Shown piece by piece: positions 7,781 to 14,899 of a stretch of DNA of 25,960 nt. The stretch lies in assembly GCA_002305915.1 (NCBI GenBank), contig DBRJ01000057.1, positions 29,792-55,751 on the forward strand, in the 5' to 3' direction. The notes under the pieces are model-generated. The model saw nothing but the letters and a program-made list of their open reading frames with translations. It did not search any database and was not told where the DNA came from. Made by a program: the position numbers and the translations under genes. This stretch comes from Pelotomaculum sp. UBA1371 (GTDB taxonomy: Bacteria; Bacillota; Desulfotomaculia; Desulfotomaculales; Pelotomaculaceae). Each line of letters opens with the position of its first letter. Positions within the stretch are counted from its first letter, which is position 1.

Positions 7781-8641
7781 ATGCAAAAAAGCAAGCGGTT
7801 TGAAGCCATGCCGGTTATCAGTCTGGAAGAAGGCCGGCAAATTGGCATCGTCAAAGGGCTTGTTGTGGATCCGGCCGAAAGAAAAGTGGCTGCGCTGATT
7901 ATCGAACAAAAAGGCTGGTTTAAGGAGCAAAGGTTTATCCCTTACTATAGAATCAATAGTGTAGGCAACGACGCCATCACCATAGAAAAATCCTCCGGTA
8001 TTGAGAGGGCGGCCGGACTTCCGGAAATAGCCAAATTATTAAGGGAGAAGGCAGTCACCATCGGCGCCAAAATCATGACCGACAACGGTACGGTGCTGGG
8101 CTACGTAGATGAGTATTATGTTGATCTTTCGACAGGTACAATTGCCGGCCTGGAATTCTCCGGCAACCGACTCGACAGTATCATCAAGGGGCGCGCCTTC
8201 ATCGACATCAATTATGTGCGCACCCTGGGCAAAGAAGTCATCATCGTATCCAGTGAGTGCCTTGACAACATTTTTAAACTGGAGGGGGGCTTGCAGGTAA
8301 CCGTCAAGAACCTGCGGGAGAGCACCGGCCATTTCTGGGAAAACACACTGCAAAAAACAAAAGGATTGGGCACCGCGATTAACCGGTCCCTGGAAAAAGT
8401 GAGGAAAGAGAGGAAGCGCGAAGAAGACCAGAGTAAGGAAACAGAACCTGGTCCAAACGGTGCAGACAGGAGCAGCTACCCAGAGGAGGTTTCTTCTCTA
8501 AAAGATGCAAAGGATCCTTCAAGTTCGGGCCCGCCGGAGGATTATGCCCCGGAGCAGGAAGAGACGCCGCCGCTGAATACCGGGCCCACCTCTCCGGAAA
8601 AACAGACGGAAACCCCCAGGGAAACCCCGCCGCCGGCGTAG
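7781..8641 (+). CDS. PRC-barrel domain protein with disordered C-terminal tail
   Basis: A 286-aa soluble protein with two tandem PRC-barrel-like domains. The first is at about residues 5-75 (PVISLEEGRQIGIVKGLVVD ... VAALIIEQKGW), the second at about 85-170 (IGAKIMTDNGTVLGYVDEYYVD ... IAGLEFSG). Family members such as YlmC/YmxH and the RimM and photosynthetic PRC domains act as small binding scaffolds, and several in spore formers are linked to sporulation. Residues 205-286 are charged, then rich in P, E, T and S, and look disordered. AGGGGGG precedes the ATG with good spacing. It is transcribed opposite to its neighbours, divergent from rplY. Its precise function is unknown. Confidence 0.82.
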   Translation: MQKSKRFEAMPVISLEEGRQIGIVKGLVVDPAERKVAALIIEQKGWFKEQRFIPYYRINSVGNDAITIEKSSGIERAAGLPEIAKLLREKAVTIGAKIMTDNGTVLGYVDEYYVDLSTGTIAGLEFSGNRLDSIIKGRAFIDINYVRTLGKEVIIVSSECLDNIFKLEGGLQVTVKNLRESTGHFWENTLQKTKGLGTAINRSLEKVRKERKREEDQSKETEPGPNGADRSSYPEEVSSLKDAKDPSSSGPPEDYAPEQEETPPLNTGPTSPEKQTETPRETPPPA

Positions 8642-8679
8642 CCCGCGCCCAGGGCATAGGAACAAAAGACGGTTCTCCA

Positions 8680-8698
8680 GGTGACAAGGGACGTCACC
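8680..8698. repeat. REP-like hairpin, copy 1
   Basis: GGTGAC (8680-8685) and GTCACC (8693-8698) flank the loop AAGGGAC. It shares both arms and the AGGG loop start with copy 2 at 8834-8860. Small hairpins of this design resemble REP palindromes mobilised by Y1 (TnpA_REP) transposases; this is inference from form. Confidence 0.45.
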
Positions 8699-8781
8699 AT
8701 AAACCGGCATGTCTTTCGGGTACCCAGTTCCTGTCATCCCAAGTCTGCGTCTGCGGTAACCCGGTGAAAAAATGCTTCAAA

Positions 8782-8802
8782 AGGCGCCTAAATACGGCGC
8801 CT
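8782..8802 (-). terminator. possible terminator downstream of the nitroreductase gene
   Basis: AGGCGCC (8802-8796 on minus) pairs with GGCGCCT (8788-8782) across a 7-nt loop and runs into a short TTTT on the minus strand. An outer GTGAA/TTCAC (8764-8768 and 8804-8808) can extend it. The U-tract is short and the site is about 85 bp after the stop, so confidence is moderate. Confidence 0.4.
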
Positions 8803-8833
8803 GTTCACGTTGGAGCAAACCGGCTCTTTTTCC

Positions 8834-8860
8834 GGTGACAGGGGCCGGCTCTTCGTCACC
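8834..8860. repeat. REP-like hairpin, copy 2
   Basis: GGTGAC (8834-8839) and GTCACC (8855-8860) enclose AGGGGCCGGCTCTTC. The arms are identical to copy 1, 148 bp away. Confidence 0.45.
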
Positions 8861-8885
8861 TGCAATCAGCTCCCTTCGGGACAGG

Positions 8886-9449
8886 CTATTTTCTCCAGTT
8901 AAGGATATGGGGCGGTTCCCTTTTCACCGGGGCCGCGGGTTCCGCCGGATAACCCAGAATGACTGGAGCTACAAGTTCATACTCCTCCGGCACACCCAGT
9001 TCTTTCTTTACTTCAGGCGTATTGCCGGCGCCACGGGCAAAACCAATCCAGCAACTGCCGATGCCCCTGTCCCAGGCCGCCAGCATGAGGTTTAAAGCAG
9101 CCATGCTGCAGTCGTTAAGATATGTGCCAGAGGCCCTGGAACTGTAAATCATGACCAGGACCGGCGCTCCGTAAAATATATCCATGTCCGGGTCTGACAG
9201 CATGCCCCTGTACTTTTCAAGCTGCGGCATCATCTTCAACCTTTCCAGAAGGAAGGTTTTAGCCCGACCGGAGAGGTTTTTCATGTACTCCCGGTCTTCA
9301 AGCACCACAAAGGCCCAGGTCTGCGTGTTCATACCACTGGGAGCCCAGACGGCCAATTCCAGCAGTTCCCGGATGATCTGCTCCGGGATTGGATCTCCTT
9401 TGTACTTGCGGACACTCCGTCTGGTGCGGATCGCTTCAACAATTTCCAT
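8886..9449 (-). CDS. Nitroreductase-family FMN-dependent oxidoreductase
   Basis: A 187-aa protein of the nitroreductase fold. The N-terminal signature EAIRTRRSVRKYKGDPIP, with the FMN-phosphate-binding arginines, is followed by LELAVWAPSGMNTQTWAFVV. A central MAALNLMLAAWDRGIGSCWIGFA and the C-terminal LGYPAEPAAPVKREP also fit. Such enzymes reduce nitro-aromatics, quinones or other acceptors with NAD(P)H; the substrate cannot be inferred. ATG 9449 is preferred over an upstream in-frame codon at 9473 because AAGGAGGT lies 9 nt ahead. It is convergent with the PRC-barrel gene and follows the btuD end after an AT-rich gap. Confidence 0.92.
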   Translation of the reverse strand: MEIVEAIRTRRSVRKYKGDPIPEQIIRELLELAVWAPSGMNTQTWAFVVLEDREYMKNLSGRAKTFLLERLKMMPQLEKYRGMLSDPDMDIFYGAPVLVMIYSSRASGTYLNDCSMAALNLMLAAWDRGIGSCWIGFARGAGNTPEVKKELGVPEEYELVAPVILGYPAEPAAPVKREPPHILNWRK

Positions 9450-9624
9450 CCTTATAATACCTCCTTGTGGCAAACCAGTATTTCTACATACATTTTGTTA
9501 AAACCTATATTTTTCTATATTTGTGATTTTTATGTGTTTTTCTTGGTGGGTAAAGACAATACTGGATGTCTTGGAAGCCTTATTTCTCAAAAGCCTGGCG
9601 TTTTGGAACCAGCTCATAGTATAG

Positions 9625-9654
9625 AGTTTCATGTTGTAATTACAACATGAAACT
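9625..9654. repeat. 30-bp perfect palindrome
   Basis: Half-site AGTTTCATGTTGTAA (9625-9639) is followed without a spacer by its exact reverse complement (9640-9654). No U-tract follows on either strand, so it is not a standard terminator. It could be an operator for a dimeric regulator, a cruciform or recombination site, or an RNA hairpin. Confidence 0.9.
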
Positions 9655-9693
9655 TATGGCGGTGGCATTTATGGCTTAATAAGCGATGTAGAG

Positions 9694-9730
9694 CCCGCTA
9701 AACTTTTCACAACATTTGGCGGGGTCTTTT
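9694..9730 (+). terminator. orphan Rho-independent terminator on the plus strand
   Basis: CCCGCTAAA (9694-9702) pairs with TTTGGCGGG (9715-9723; one G-T pair) over a 12-nt loop and is followed by GTCTTTTGTT. No plus-strand gene precedes it, which hints at a small RNA or a decayed gene. Confidence 0.55.
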
Positions 9731-9793
9731 GTTAACGAGAAGGAATAAGCCGGGGACCCCCGCTGCCCCAAACTGCTCTCCCTTTCCGGTACC

Positions 9794-11062
9794 TCAAAGC
9801 CGCGCCTGCAGCAGCCCGGCCAGCACTTCCGGCACTTCGGCCCCGCCCTGCAAAACCACCGCTCCCTGCTCCTTTAATTGATTGTACATCAGCGTCGCCT
9901 CGCCGCCGGTAAAGTCACGCTCTCCAATCTCCCGCTCTTCCACCAGCAGCACGGGTTTGCCCCAGGCACAGGCACGGGAGACTGCCTCCAGATTTTTGAG
10001 ATTACCCCGTCCGAAGGGGATACTGACCAGTACGCAGGCATCAGCCCTTTGAATCATTTCCATGTTTTCCCTGTAGCTGCGGTCTGAAATATCGCTGAAA
10101 GGGGCTTCCTCCGTCATTTCCAATTCTAAAAATTTTGCCGTCTCCCAGTCAATATCCCCCATATTCAGAACCCCCGCAGTGACAGCGAAGCCGTGTTCCG
10201 CCAGCAGGCCCAGCACAGCCGCGCCGGCCCCTCCCCCACAAACAACATGAATCCGCCCCTTTCCGGGGACCTCACCCTCTCTCCGGGTCAGCAAAAAAAC
10301 CGCTGGCCGGCCTGTAACAGGGTGTTTTTTGATTAGAACACGGGTTCCGTAAACTTCTTTAATGCTGTCCACAGTAAGCACATCTTCCGGCTTCCCCACC
10401 CGGTAGGCTTTTCCCTTTTGCATTAAAATCATCAGGTCACAGAACTGTGCAGCCAGATTTAGATCATGAAAGACGGCCAGAATGGTCAAACCGCCCTCCC
10501 TGTTCATGCGCTGCAGAAGGCTTAAAATCTCCACCTGCTGGTTGATGTCCAGGTGGGAAGTGGGCTCGTCCAGGAGAATCAACTCCGGTTCCTGGGCCAG
10601 GGCCTTGGCTATGATTACCCTCTGCCTCTCGCCGCCGCTGATGGCCGTAACCTGCCGGCCGGCCAGGTGCCTGGTATTGGTCAGGTCCATGGACCGGCCG
10701 GTTATCTCATAATCCCTTTTACCTTCCGCCTGAAAGCGCCCCAGGTGGGGGGAGCGGCCCATCATAATTATTTCTTCCACCGTAAAGGGGAAATTGACGG
10801 CTGTTTCCTGGGGTACCACGGCCATTTTCCTGGCCGCTTCCCGGGGGCTCATTTTATACAGGCTCTCTCCCTCCAGCAGGACTGTTCCCCGGACAGGCTT
10901 CAGGGCGCGGCTGATACACCTCAAAAGCGTCGACTTGCCCGAGCCGTTGGGTCCGATAATTCCAGCAAAACATCCCTGCTTAATAGAAAAGGCCATGCCG
11001 TCGATAACCTTGACCGCGCCGTAGGAGCATTCAACACCCAGAACGTCTAAATAAAACGGCAC
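9794..11062 (-). CDS. btuD: Corrinoid ABC transporter ATP-binding protein with C-terminal extension
   Basis: A 422-aa protein. Residues 1-255 form a FecE/BtuD-type ABC ATPase: Walker A GPNGSGKST (37-45), Q-loop VVPQETAV, signature SGGERQR, Walker B ELILLDEPTSHLD, and H-loop FHD. Residues 267-422 are an extra domain starting IHVVCGGGAGAAVLGLL, with a glycine-rich Rossmann-like loop and later VLVSIPFGRGNLKNLEAV. I recall similar extensions in other Firmicute BtuD-like proteins, but I know no defined function. The GTG start has GGGAGGG 6 nt upstream. It ends the cbiZ-btuF-btuC-btuD operon. The cobalamin rather than siderophore substrate is inferred from cbiZ. Confidence 0.88.
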   Translation of the reverse strand: MPFYLDVLGVECSYGAVKVIDGMAFSIKQGCFAGIIGPNGSGKSTLLRCISRALKPVRGTVLLEGESLYKMSPREAARKMAVVPQETAVNFPFTVEEIIMMGRSPHLGRFQAEGKRDYEITGRSMDLTNTRHLAGRQVTAISGGERQRVIIAKALAQEPELILLDEPTSHLDINQQVEILSLLQRMNREGGLTILAVFHDLNLAAQFCDLMILMQKGKAYRVGKPEDVLTVDSIKEVYGTRVLIKKHPVTGRPAVFLLTRREGEVPGKGRIHVVCGGGAGAAVLGLLAEHGFAVTAGVLNMGDIDWETAKFLELEMTEEAPFSDISDRSYRENMEMIQRADACVLVSIPFGRGNLKNLEAVSRACAWGKPVLLVEEREIGERDFTGGEATLMYNQLKEQGAVVLQGGAEVPEVLAGLLQARL

Positions 11063-11187
11063 AATAAACCCTCCCCCGGCCCGTAATATACCTTCACCAA
11101 AAATTTAAAAGCACTTGTTCCCCGTATCCGTCAATTACCACTCCGGTTATCCCGGTATTGCTAAAACTGCACCTTCGGACCCCCTGC

Positions 11188-12240
11188 TTAAAAACCCGGC
11201 TCCTTCTTTTTTCTGAGCAAATAGATGAAAAAAGGGCCGCCGCAAAGGGCCGTAATGACACCTACCGGTATTTCCCCGGGGGCTGCCGCCACCCGGGCCA
11301 GGGTGTCCGCCGCTGTAAGGAAGATAGCCCCTGCGAGGGTCGCCGCAGGAAGCAGCACCCTGTGGTCCGGTCCTACCACAAGCCGCACGGCATGGGGGAT
11401 AATCAGACCCACAAAGCCGATAACTCCGCTGACGGCTACTGCAGCCGCAGCGGTCAGGGTAGCGGCCCCTAAAAGCACCTGCTTCAACCGCTCCACATCG
11501 ACGCCCAGGTGCTGGGCCGGCTCGTCCCCCAGCAGCATCACATTCAGTTTTCGGACGTTCAGGAGCATGACGGCCAGGCCTGCTACAATGTAGGGCAGCA
11601 AAACTAAAACGTGGTCCCAGCCCCGGCCGGCCAGCCCTCCCATCAGCCAGAAGACAACCTGATGGATGTTTTGACCGCTGGTGATCATGAAATAAGAGGT
11701 CACGGCTGAGAGAAAGGAACCCACGGCAATGCCGGCCAGGATCAGTGTCGACACCGGTGTCCGGCCCCCCACCCTGGCCACATTGTACACTGTAATGGCA
11801 GTGGCCACGGCGCCGGCAAAGGCTGTCAGGGGCAGCGCAAAAACACCCAGGGTGTGCATGCCCAGACCAAAAAGCATGGCTGCGGTGGCCCCCAGGGCGG
11901 CCCCAGAGGAAATGCCCAGGATATAGGGATCCGCCATGGGATTCTGCAGGAGACCCTGCAGGACCACGCCGGATGAGGCCAGCCCTGCCCCCACCAGAAC
12001 AGCCAGAACCACCCTGGCCAGTCTCATCTGAAAAATAATAGTTTCGTGACTCTCGGGCCAGTCCCCCGGCGGAACCATACTGCCCACCCAGGGGAGCTTC
12101 CGCACCAGCATTACCATTACATCCAGGGGACTGATCTGCGCCGGGCCGATGGTTGAACAGACAACTACCGCCAGCCCCAGCACACCGAAGAGCATGGCGT
12201 TGATCATTCGCCAGCGCCAGACCCGCCTTTGAGGGTTCAA
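11188..12240 (-). CDS. btuC: Corrinoid ABC transporter permease (FecCD/BtuC family)
   Basis: An integral membrane permease with about ten transmembrane helices. FecCD signatures are clear: RLARVVLAVLVGAGLASSGVVLQ, QNPMADPYILGISSGAALGA, the LGVDVERLKQ cytoplasmic loop that contacts the ATPase, and GVIGFVGLIIPHAVRLVVG. The frame is open to a GTG at 12279 and includes an ATG at 12267. I prefer TTG 12240 because AAAGGAGGT ends 8 nt before it, giving about 350 aa; the other starts have weaker sites. The gap to btuD is 125 bp, and to btuF about 190 bp with GC-rich hairpins. Confidence 0.92.
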   Translation of the reverse strand: MNPQRRVWRWRMINAMLFGVLGLAVVVCSTIGPAQISPLDVMVMLVRKLPWVGSMVPPGDWPESHETIIFQMRLARVVLAVLVGAGLASSGVVLQGLLQNPMADPYILGISSGAALGATAAMLFGLGMHTLGVFALPLTAFAGAVATAITVYNVARVGGRTPVSTLILAGIAVGSFLSAVTSYFMITSGQNIHQVVFWLMGGLAGRGWDHVLVLLPYIVAGLAVMLLNVRKLNVMLLGDEPAQHLGVDVERLKQVLLGAATLTAAAAVAVSGVIGFVGLIIPHAVRLVVGPDHRVLLPAATLAGAIFLTAADTLARVAAAPGEIPVGVITALCGGPFFIYLLRKKKEPGF

Positions 12241-12354
12241 AAAGCAGACCTCCTTTAGTACTTCCATGGGAACCCCCACAGGATCAACCGGCGCAATCTT
12301 ATTTTACCGGCGCCTTTGTCAGCGCCCTCGCCGCCGCCGTCCCGGCTTGTTCCC

Positions 12355-12370
12355 GGCGCTGAACAGCGCC
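12355..12370. repeat. GC-rich hairpin between btuF and btuC
   Basis: GGCGCT (12355-12360) and AGCGCC (12365-12370) flank GAAC. A second GGCGC/GCGCC-type arrangement lies just before it at about 12309-12326. There is no U-tract, so it is more likely an mRNA-stability or polarity structure than a terminator. Confidence 0.45.
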
Positions 12371-12432
12371 GCTTCCTAACCTTTTATCCTGCTCATTCTT
12401 CTAACCGTTATTAACCTTGTTTCCTGCCGGGT

Positions 12433-13395
12433 CTATTCAACAAACAACCCGGGATGAAGGTATCCGGCAATCTGTTCCAACCCCTCAACAACCCGGGGAC
12501 CAGCCCGGACCACCAGGTTTTGGTCCTCGATGTAACCGATGCGGTCCTGCTTGATGGCGGCGACATCTTCCCAGCCCTTGCGCGTCTTGAGCTGCTCCAC
12601 CGTCTGGGTGGATTCGCCGTGGTGGGAGAAAATAATTACCTGGGGATTTCTGGCAAGCACCATCTCGGGGCTGTAGGTAAACCAGTCCTGGTTCACATCA
12701 CCGGCAATGTTCCTGCCGCCGGCTGCAACAATGAGGCTGTTTAAATAACTTTTGGCGCCGCCCGTGGTCAGAGGATCTGGCCAGACCTCAAAGAAAACCG
12801 TAGGCTTTTCTGCTTCGGAAAGGTTGGCCACCCGGGCCGCAACTTGATCAATCCGATGCTGCATGCTGCCGGTCAGGCTTTCCGCTGCTTCCACAGCTCC
12901 GGTAAGGCGCCCCACCAGCCGTATTTTTTCCAGGGTGCTGACTAGATCCGGCGATTCCAGGGCCACCACCGTCAGCCCTGCTTCCTCAAACTGGCGAATG
13001 AAGTCTTTCTGGATAACCCCGGCCAGGACCAGGTCCGGCTGGGCAGCCACCACTAATTCCGCGTTGGGGGTAGCAAATCCTCCAACCTTCGGCCTCGTCA
13101 GGGCCTCAGCGGGGTAGTCGCAAAACTCGGTCACTCCTACCACCCGGTCCCCCAGGCCAAGGGCAAACAAGATCTCTGTTTGAGCCGGGACCAGGGAAAC
13201 AATCCGGCCGGGCTCCCGGCTGACGGTTACCTGCCTGTCCAGGTCATCCTTTATGGTCAGGGGGAAACCGCTGCCGCCCCCCGCATCCGGGGCAGCTTGT
13301 CCGCAGCCCTGAGACAGCAGAGCAAGGGAGAACAGCAGGAGAATATAAACAACCACAGTTTTGCCTGCAAAAACCCGGCTCTCTTTTCGGTTCAT
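12433..13395 (-). CDS. btuF: Corrinoid-binding lipoprotein (BtuF-like periplasmic-binding family)
   Basis: From ATG 13395 the product is about 320 aa. A basic N-terminus and hydrophobic stretch end at LLSQGC, a lipobox-like site, so it is predicted to be membrane-anchored. The mature part is a class III (TroA/FepB/BtuF) binding protein: RIVSLVPAQTEILFALGLGDRVVGVTEFCDYP, then VGGFATPNAELVVAAQPDLVLA and FEVWPDPLTTGGAKSYLNSLIVAAGGRNIAGD. It captures the substrate for BtuCD. ATG 13395 is chosen over an upstream TTG at 13419 because AAAAGGAGTG lies 9 nt ahead of it. Corrinoid specificity is inferred from the adjacent cbiZ. Confidence 0.88.
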   Translation of the reverse strand: MNRKESRVFAGKTVVVYILLLFSLALLSQGCGQAAPDAGGGSGFPLTIKDDLDRQVTVSREPGRIVSLVPAQTEILFALGLGDRVVGVTEFCDYPAEALTRPKVGGFATPNAELVVAAQPDLVLAGVIQKDFIRQFEEAGLTVVALESPDLVSTLEKIRLVGRLTGAVEAAESLTGSMQHRIDQVAARVANLSEAEKPTVFFEVWPDPLTTGGAKSYLNSLIVAAGGRNIAGDVNQDWFTYSPEMVLARNPQVIIFSHHGESTQTVEQLKTRKGWEDVAAIKQDRIGYIEDQNLVVRAGPRVVEGLEQIAGYLHPGLFVE

Positions 13396-13463
13396 CTTTA
13401 GCGGCACTCCTTTTCGCAATGTTTAGACTTATTGTGAAGTTTCTCCACAAAACCCGCTTTTTC

Positions 13464-14231
13464 CTACCCCAGAGCCGAATTCTTTTGCCACTCCAGGTAT
13501 CTTTCCAGGGTCCTCCTTAAGGCATGGCGTACTCCAAGGGCCAGCAGGTAACCCGGGAGGGCCCCCGGACCGGCATAGGGGTAAAGAGGCGGACGGTCCG
13601 GCGCCGCAATGATCAGCGCGTCGGTGTTCGTGCCGGTTGCCTGGACACCGGTATCCGGACAGAGTATTTGCATTTCACGCAGCGTCTGAGCCTTGGCCTC
13701 GGTGGCTGTCTGGACTGCGTTGATCACAGCCCCGGCAGACAGGGCATGGGCGTAAAAAGCCATGATATTGATTGTCCCCGGCGGGCTGCCGTCGCCTTCC
13801 AGGGAACAGCAGGGCGTGATTCCTGCTGCACAGGCATTATTAACGCCGGCCGTAACAATCACGGTCACGCGGCTGTCCCGCCGGGTCAGGCGGATCCAGC
13901 CAGCGTCGCCGACCCTGGCCCCGGTCATCAGCCCCGCCCAGTCCCCACTGTCCGCACCACCGTATTCCTGGAAACCCGCCTCCAGAAAAAAAGCCATTTC
14001 CGCTTCCGGCCGGGCCTCATTGTAGCTCAGGTCCACCTGCCGGTTAAGGAAATAACGCCTTCTTCCCAGACCGCCCCCGGTCACCCCGGAACAAACCGCA
14101 AACCAGTGCTCTGCAGCGGCTACAAAGATATGATCAGGCCTCAAGACAGCCTTCAGTCCTTCTTCCAGGTCCAGCCACTGCCCCGGCCCGGGTTCTATGT
14201 ACTCGATAAGGGTCCGGTCTTCTGCTGACAT
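13464..14231 (-). CDS. cbiZ: Adenosylcobinamide amidohydrolase CbiZ
   Basis: A 255-aa CbiZ-family enzyme that hydrolyses adenosylcobinamide to adenosylcobyric acid, letting imported incomplete corrinoids enter the cobalamin assembly route. Family blocks are present: VIVTAGVNNACAAG, then GTINIMAFYAHALSAGAVINAV and TATEAKAQTL, and the late ATGTNTDALIIAAP. ATG 14231 has GGGGGAG 8 nt upstream; a GTG at 14234 is the alternative. It leads the operon with btuF (68 bp downstream), btuC and btuD, the expected import-plus-remodelling pairing. No cobalamin riboswitch was recognised in the roughly 105 bp upstream. Cytoplasmic action is expected, as no signal peptide is present. Confidence 0.9.
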   Translation of the reverse strand: MSAEDRTLIEYIEPGPGQWLDLEEGLKAVLRPDHIFVAAAEHWFAVCSGVTGGGLGRRRYFLNRQVDLSYNEARPEAEMAFFLEAGFQEYGGADSGDWAGLMTGARVGDAGWIRLTRRDSRVTVIVTAGVNNACAAGITPCCSLEGDGSPPGTINIMAFYAHALSAGAVINAVQTATEAKAQTLREMQILCPDTGVQATGTNTDALIIAAPDRPPLYPYAGPGALPGYLLALGVRHALRRTLERYLEWQKNSALG

Positions 14232-14275
14232 CACTCACACTCCCCCTTCCTTATATTCTACTTAAATAAAATATA

Positions 14276-14304
14276 AAGAGTGGTCTTTCTTAAGATCCAC
14301 TCTT
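14276..14304 (-). terminator. Rho-independent terminator after the UPF0316 gene
   Basis: AAGAGTGG (14304-14297) pairs with CCACTCTT (14283-14276) across a 13-nt loop and is followed on the minus strand by TATATTTTATTT. It separates the HAD-UPF0316 pair from the cbiZ operon. Confidence 0.65.
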
Positions 14305-14338
14305 CCCAATTAATCACTCAGTCCCATAGTGAATAGAT

Positions 14339-14881
14339 TCAAGGCCTCCGGCGGGGAAAGATCCCGCCGCGAATGGAACGGATGTCGGAAACACTGAAAA
14401 ACGTCTCCGGCACCACTTGATTCAAGATATTTATCAGGCTACCCAAATACTTCCTCCTGGTGGTAACAATCAGCACATCCCTGGGTCCTGAACGGCCCTC
14501 ACCAGGGATTTTGGTGACACCGAAGCTGCCCTCCCGGAGCAAAGCAGCCAGTTCATCACAACGCGGCTTCACCGGAAAAACATGAACAACAACATAACCC
14601 AGGGCCATTTTCTCTTCGATATAAACTCCCACAAGGTTGCCGGTGGCAAAACCGCCGGCGTAGGCTATGACCTTGAGCGGGTCCGTTAAACCGCCGTATA
14701 AAACCGAGCCCAGGGCAACCACGAAAATAGCGACCTCAATAAAGCCAATAGCGGCTGCGGGCAGAGCATAGCCCCGGGTAAGCATAAGCAACCGGAAAAC
14801 ATCAAGGGACACATCAGCAACCCGGGCAAAAAAGATAAAAAAGTAACCATAAACCGGGTTTGAAATAAGTGTCTCCAGCAT
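14339..14881 (-). CDS. UPF0316 (YebE-like, DUF5698-DUF2179) membrane protein
   Basis: A 180-aa protein. Three transmembrane segments lie in residues 1-105 (DUF5698 part: YFFIFFARVADVSLDVFRLL, then IGFIEVAIFVVALGSVLYGG and KVIAYAGGFATGNLVGVYIEEK). A cytoplasmic DUF2179 domain follows, with REGSFGVTKIPGEGRSG and DVLIVTTRRKYLGSLINIL. The family is widespread in Firmicutes and uncharacterised in molecular terms. The ATG has GGAGGT 4 nt upstream, a rather tight spacing. It starts 18 bp after the HAD phosphatase gene and is likely co-transcribed with it. A terminator follows. Confidence 0.88.
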   Translation of the reverse strand: MLETLISNPVYGYFFIFFARVADVSLDVFRLLMLTRGYALPAAAIGFIEVAIFVVALGSVLYGGLTDPLKVIAYAGGFATGNLVGVYIEEKMALGYVVVHVFPVKPRCDELAALLREGSFGVTKIPGEGRSGPRDVLIVTTRRKYLGSLINILNQVVPETFFSVSDIRSIRGGIFPRRRP

Positions 14882-14899
14882 TGCTACCTCCAGAAATAA

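Larger units (their letters stand above)
8642..8885. other. 244-bp intergenic region with three hairpins
   Basis: Between the convergent PRC-barrel and nitroreductase genes there is no credible ORF. The region holds two GGTGAC/GTCACC hairpins (listed separately as REP-like) with an AGGCGCC/GGCGCCT hairpin between them. Confidence 0.6.
9450..9793. other. 344-bp AT-rich intergenic region
   Basis: Between the nitroreductase start and the btuD stop there is no convincing gene. The part nearest the nitroreductase (9470-9660) is clearly more AT-rich than its surroundings. It contains a 30-bp perfect palindrome (9625-9654) and a plus-strand terminator (9694-9730) with no recognisable plus-strand gene. 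A 61-codon plus-strand frame crosses it but has no similarity I recognise. Confidence 0.6.

Noticed and set aside
9465..9650. 61-codon plus-strand frame over the palindrome
   Set aside because: It starts opposite the nitroreductase ribosome binding site and ends in the palindrome; its sequence looks like translated AT-rich non-coding DNA.
14232..14338. Cobalamin riboswitch ahead of the cbiZ-btu operon
   Set aside because: The gap is only about 105 bp, mostly a terminator hairpin and AT-rich sequence. No B12-box-like or multi-stem structure was recognised, and none in the btuF-btuC gap either.
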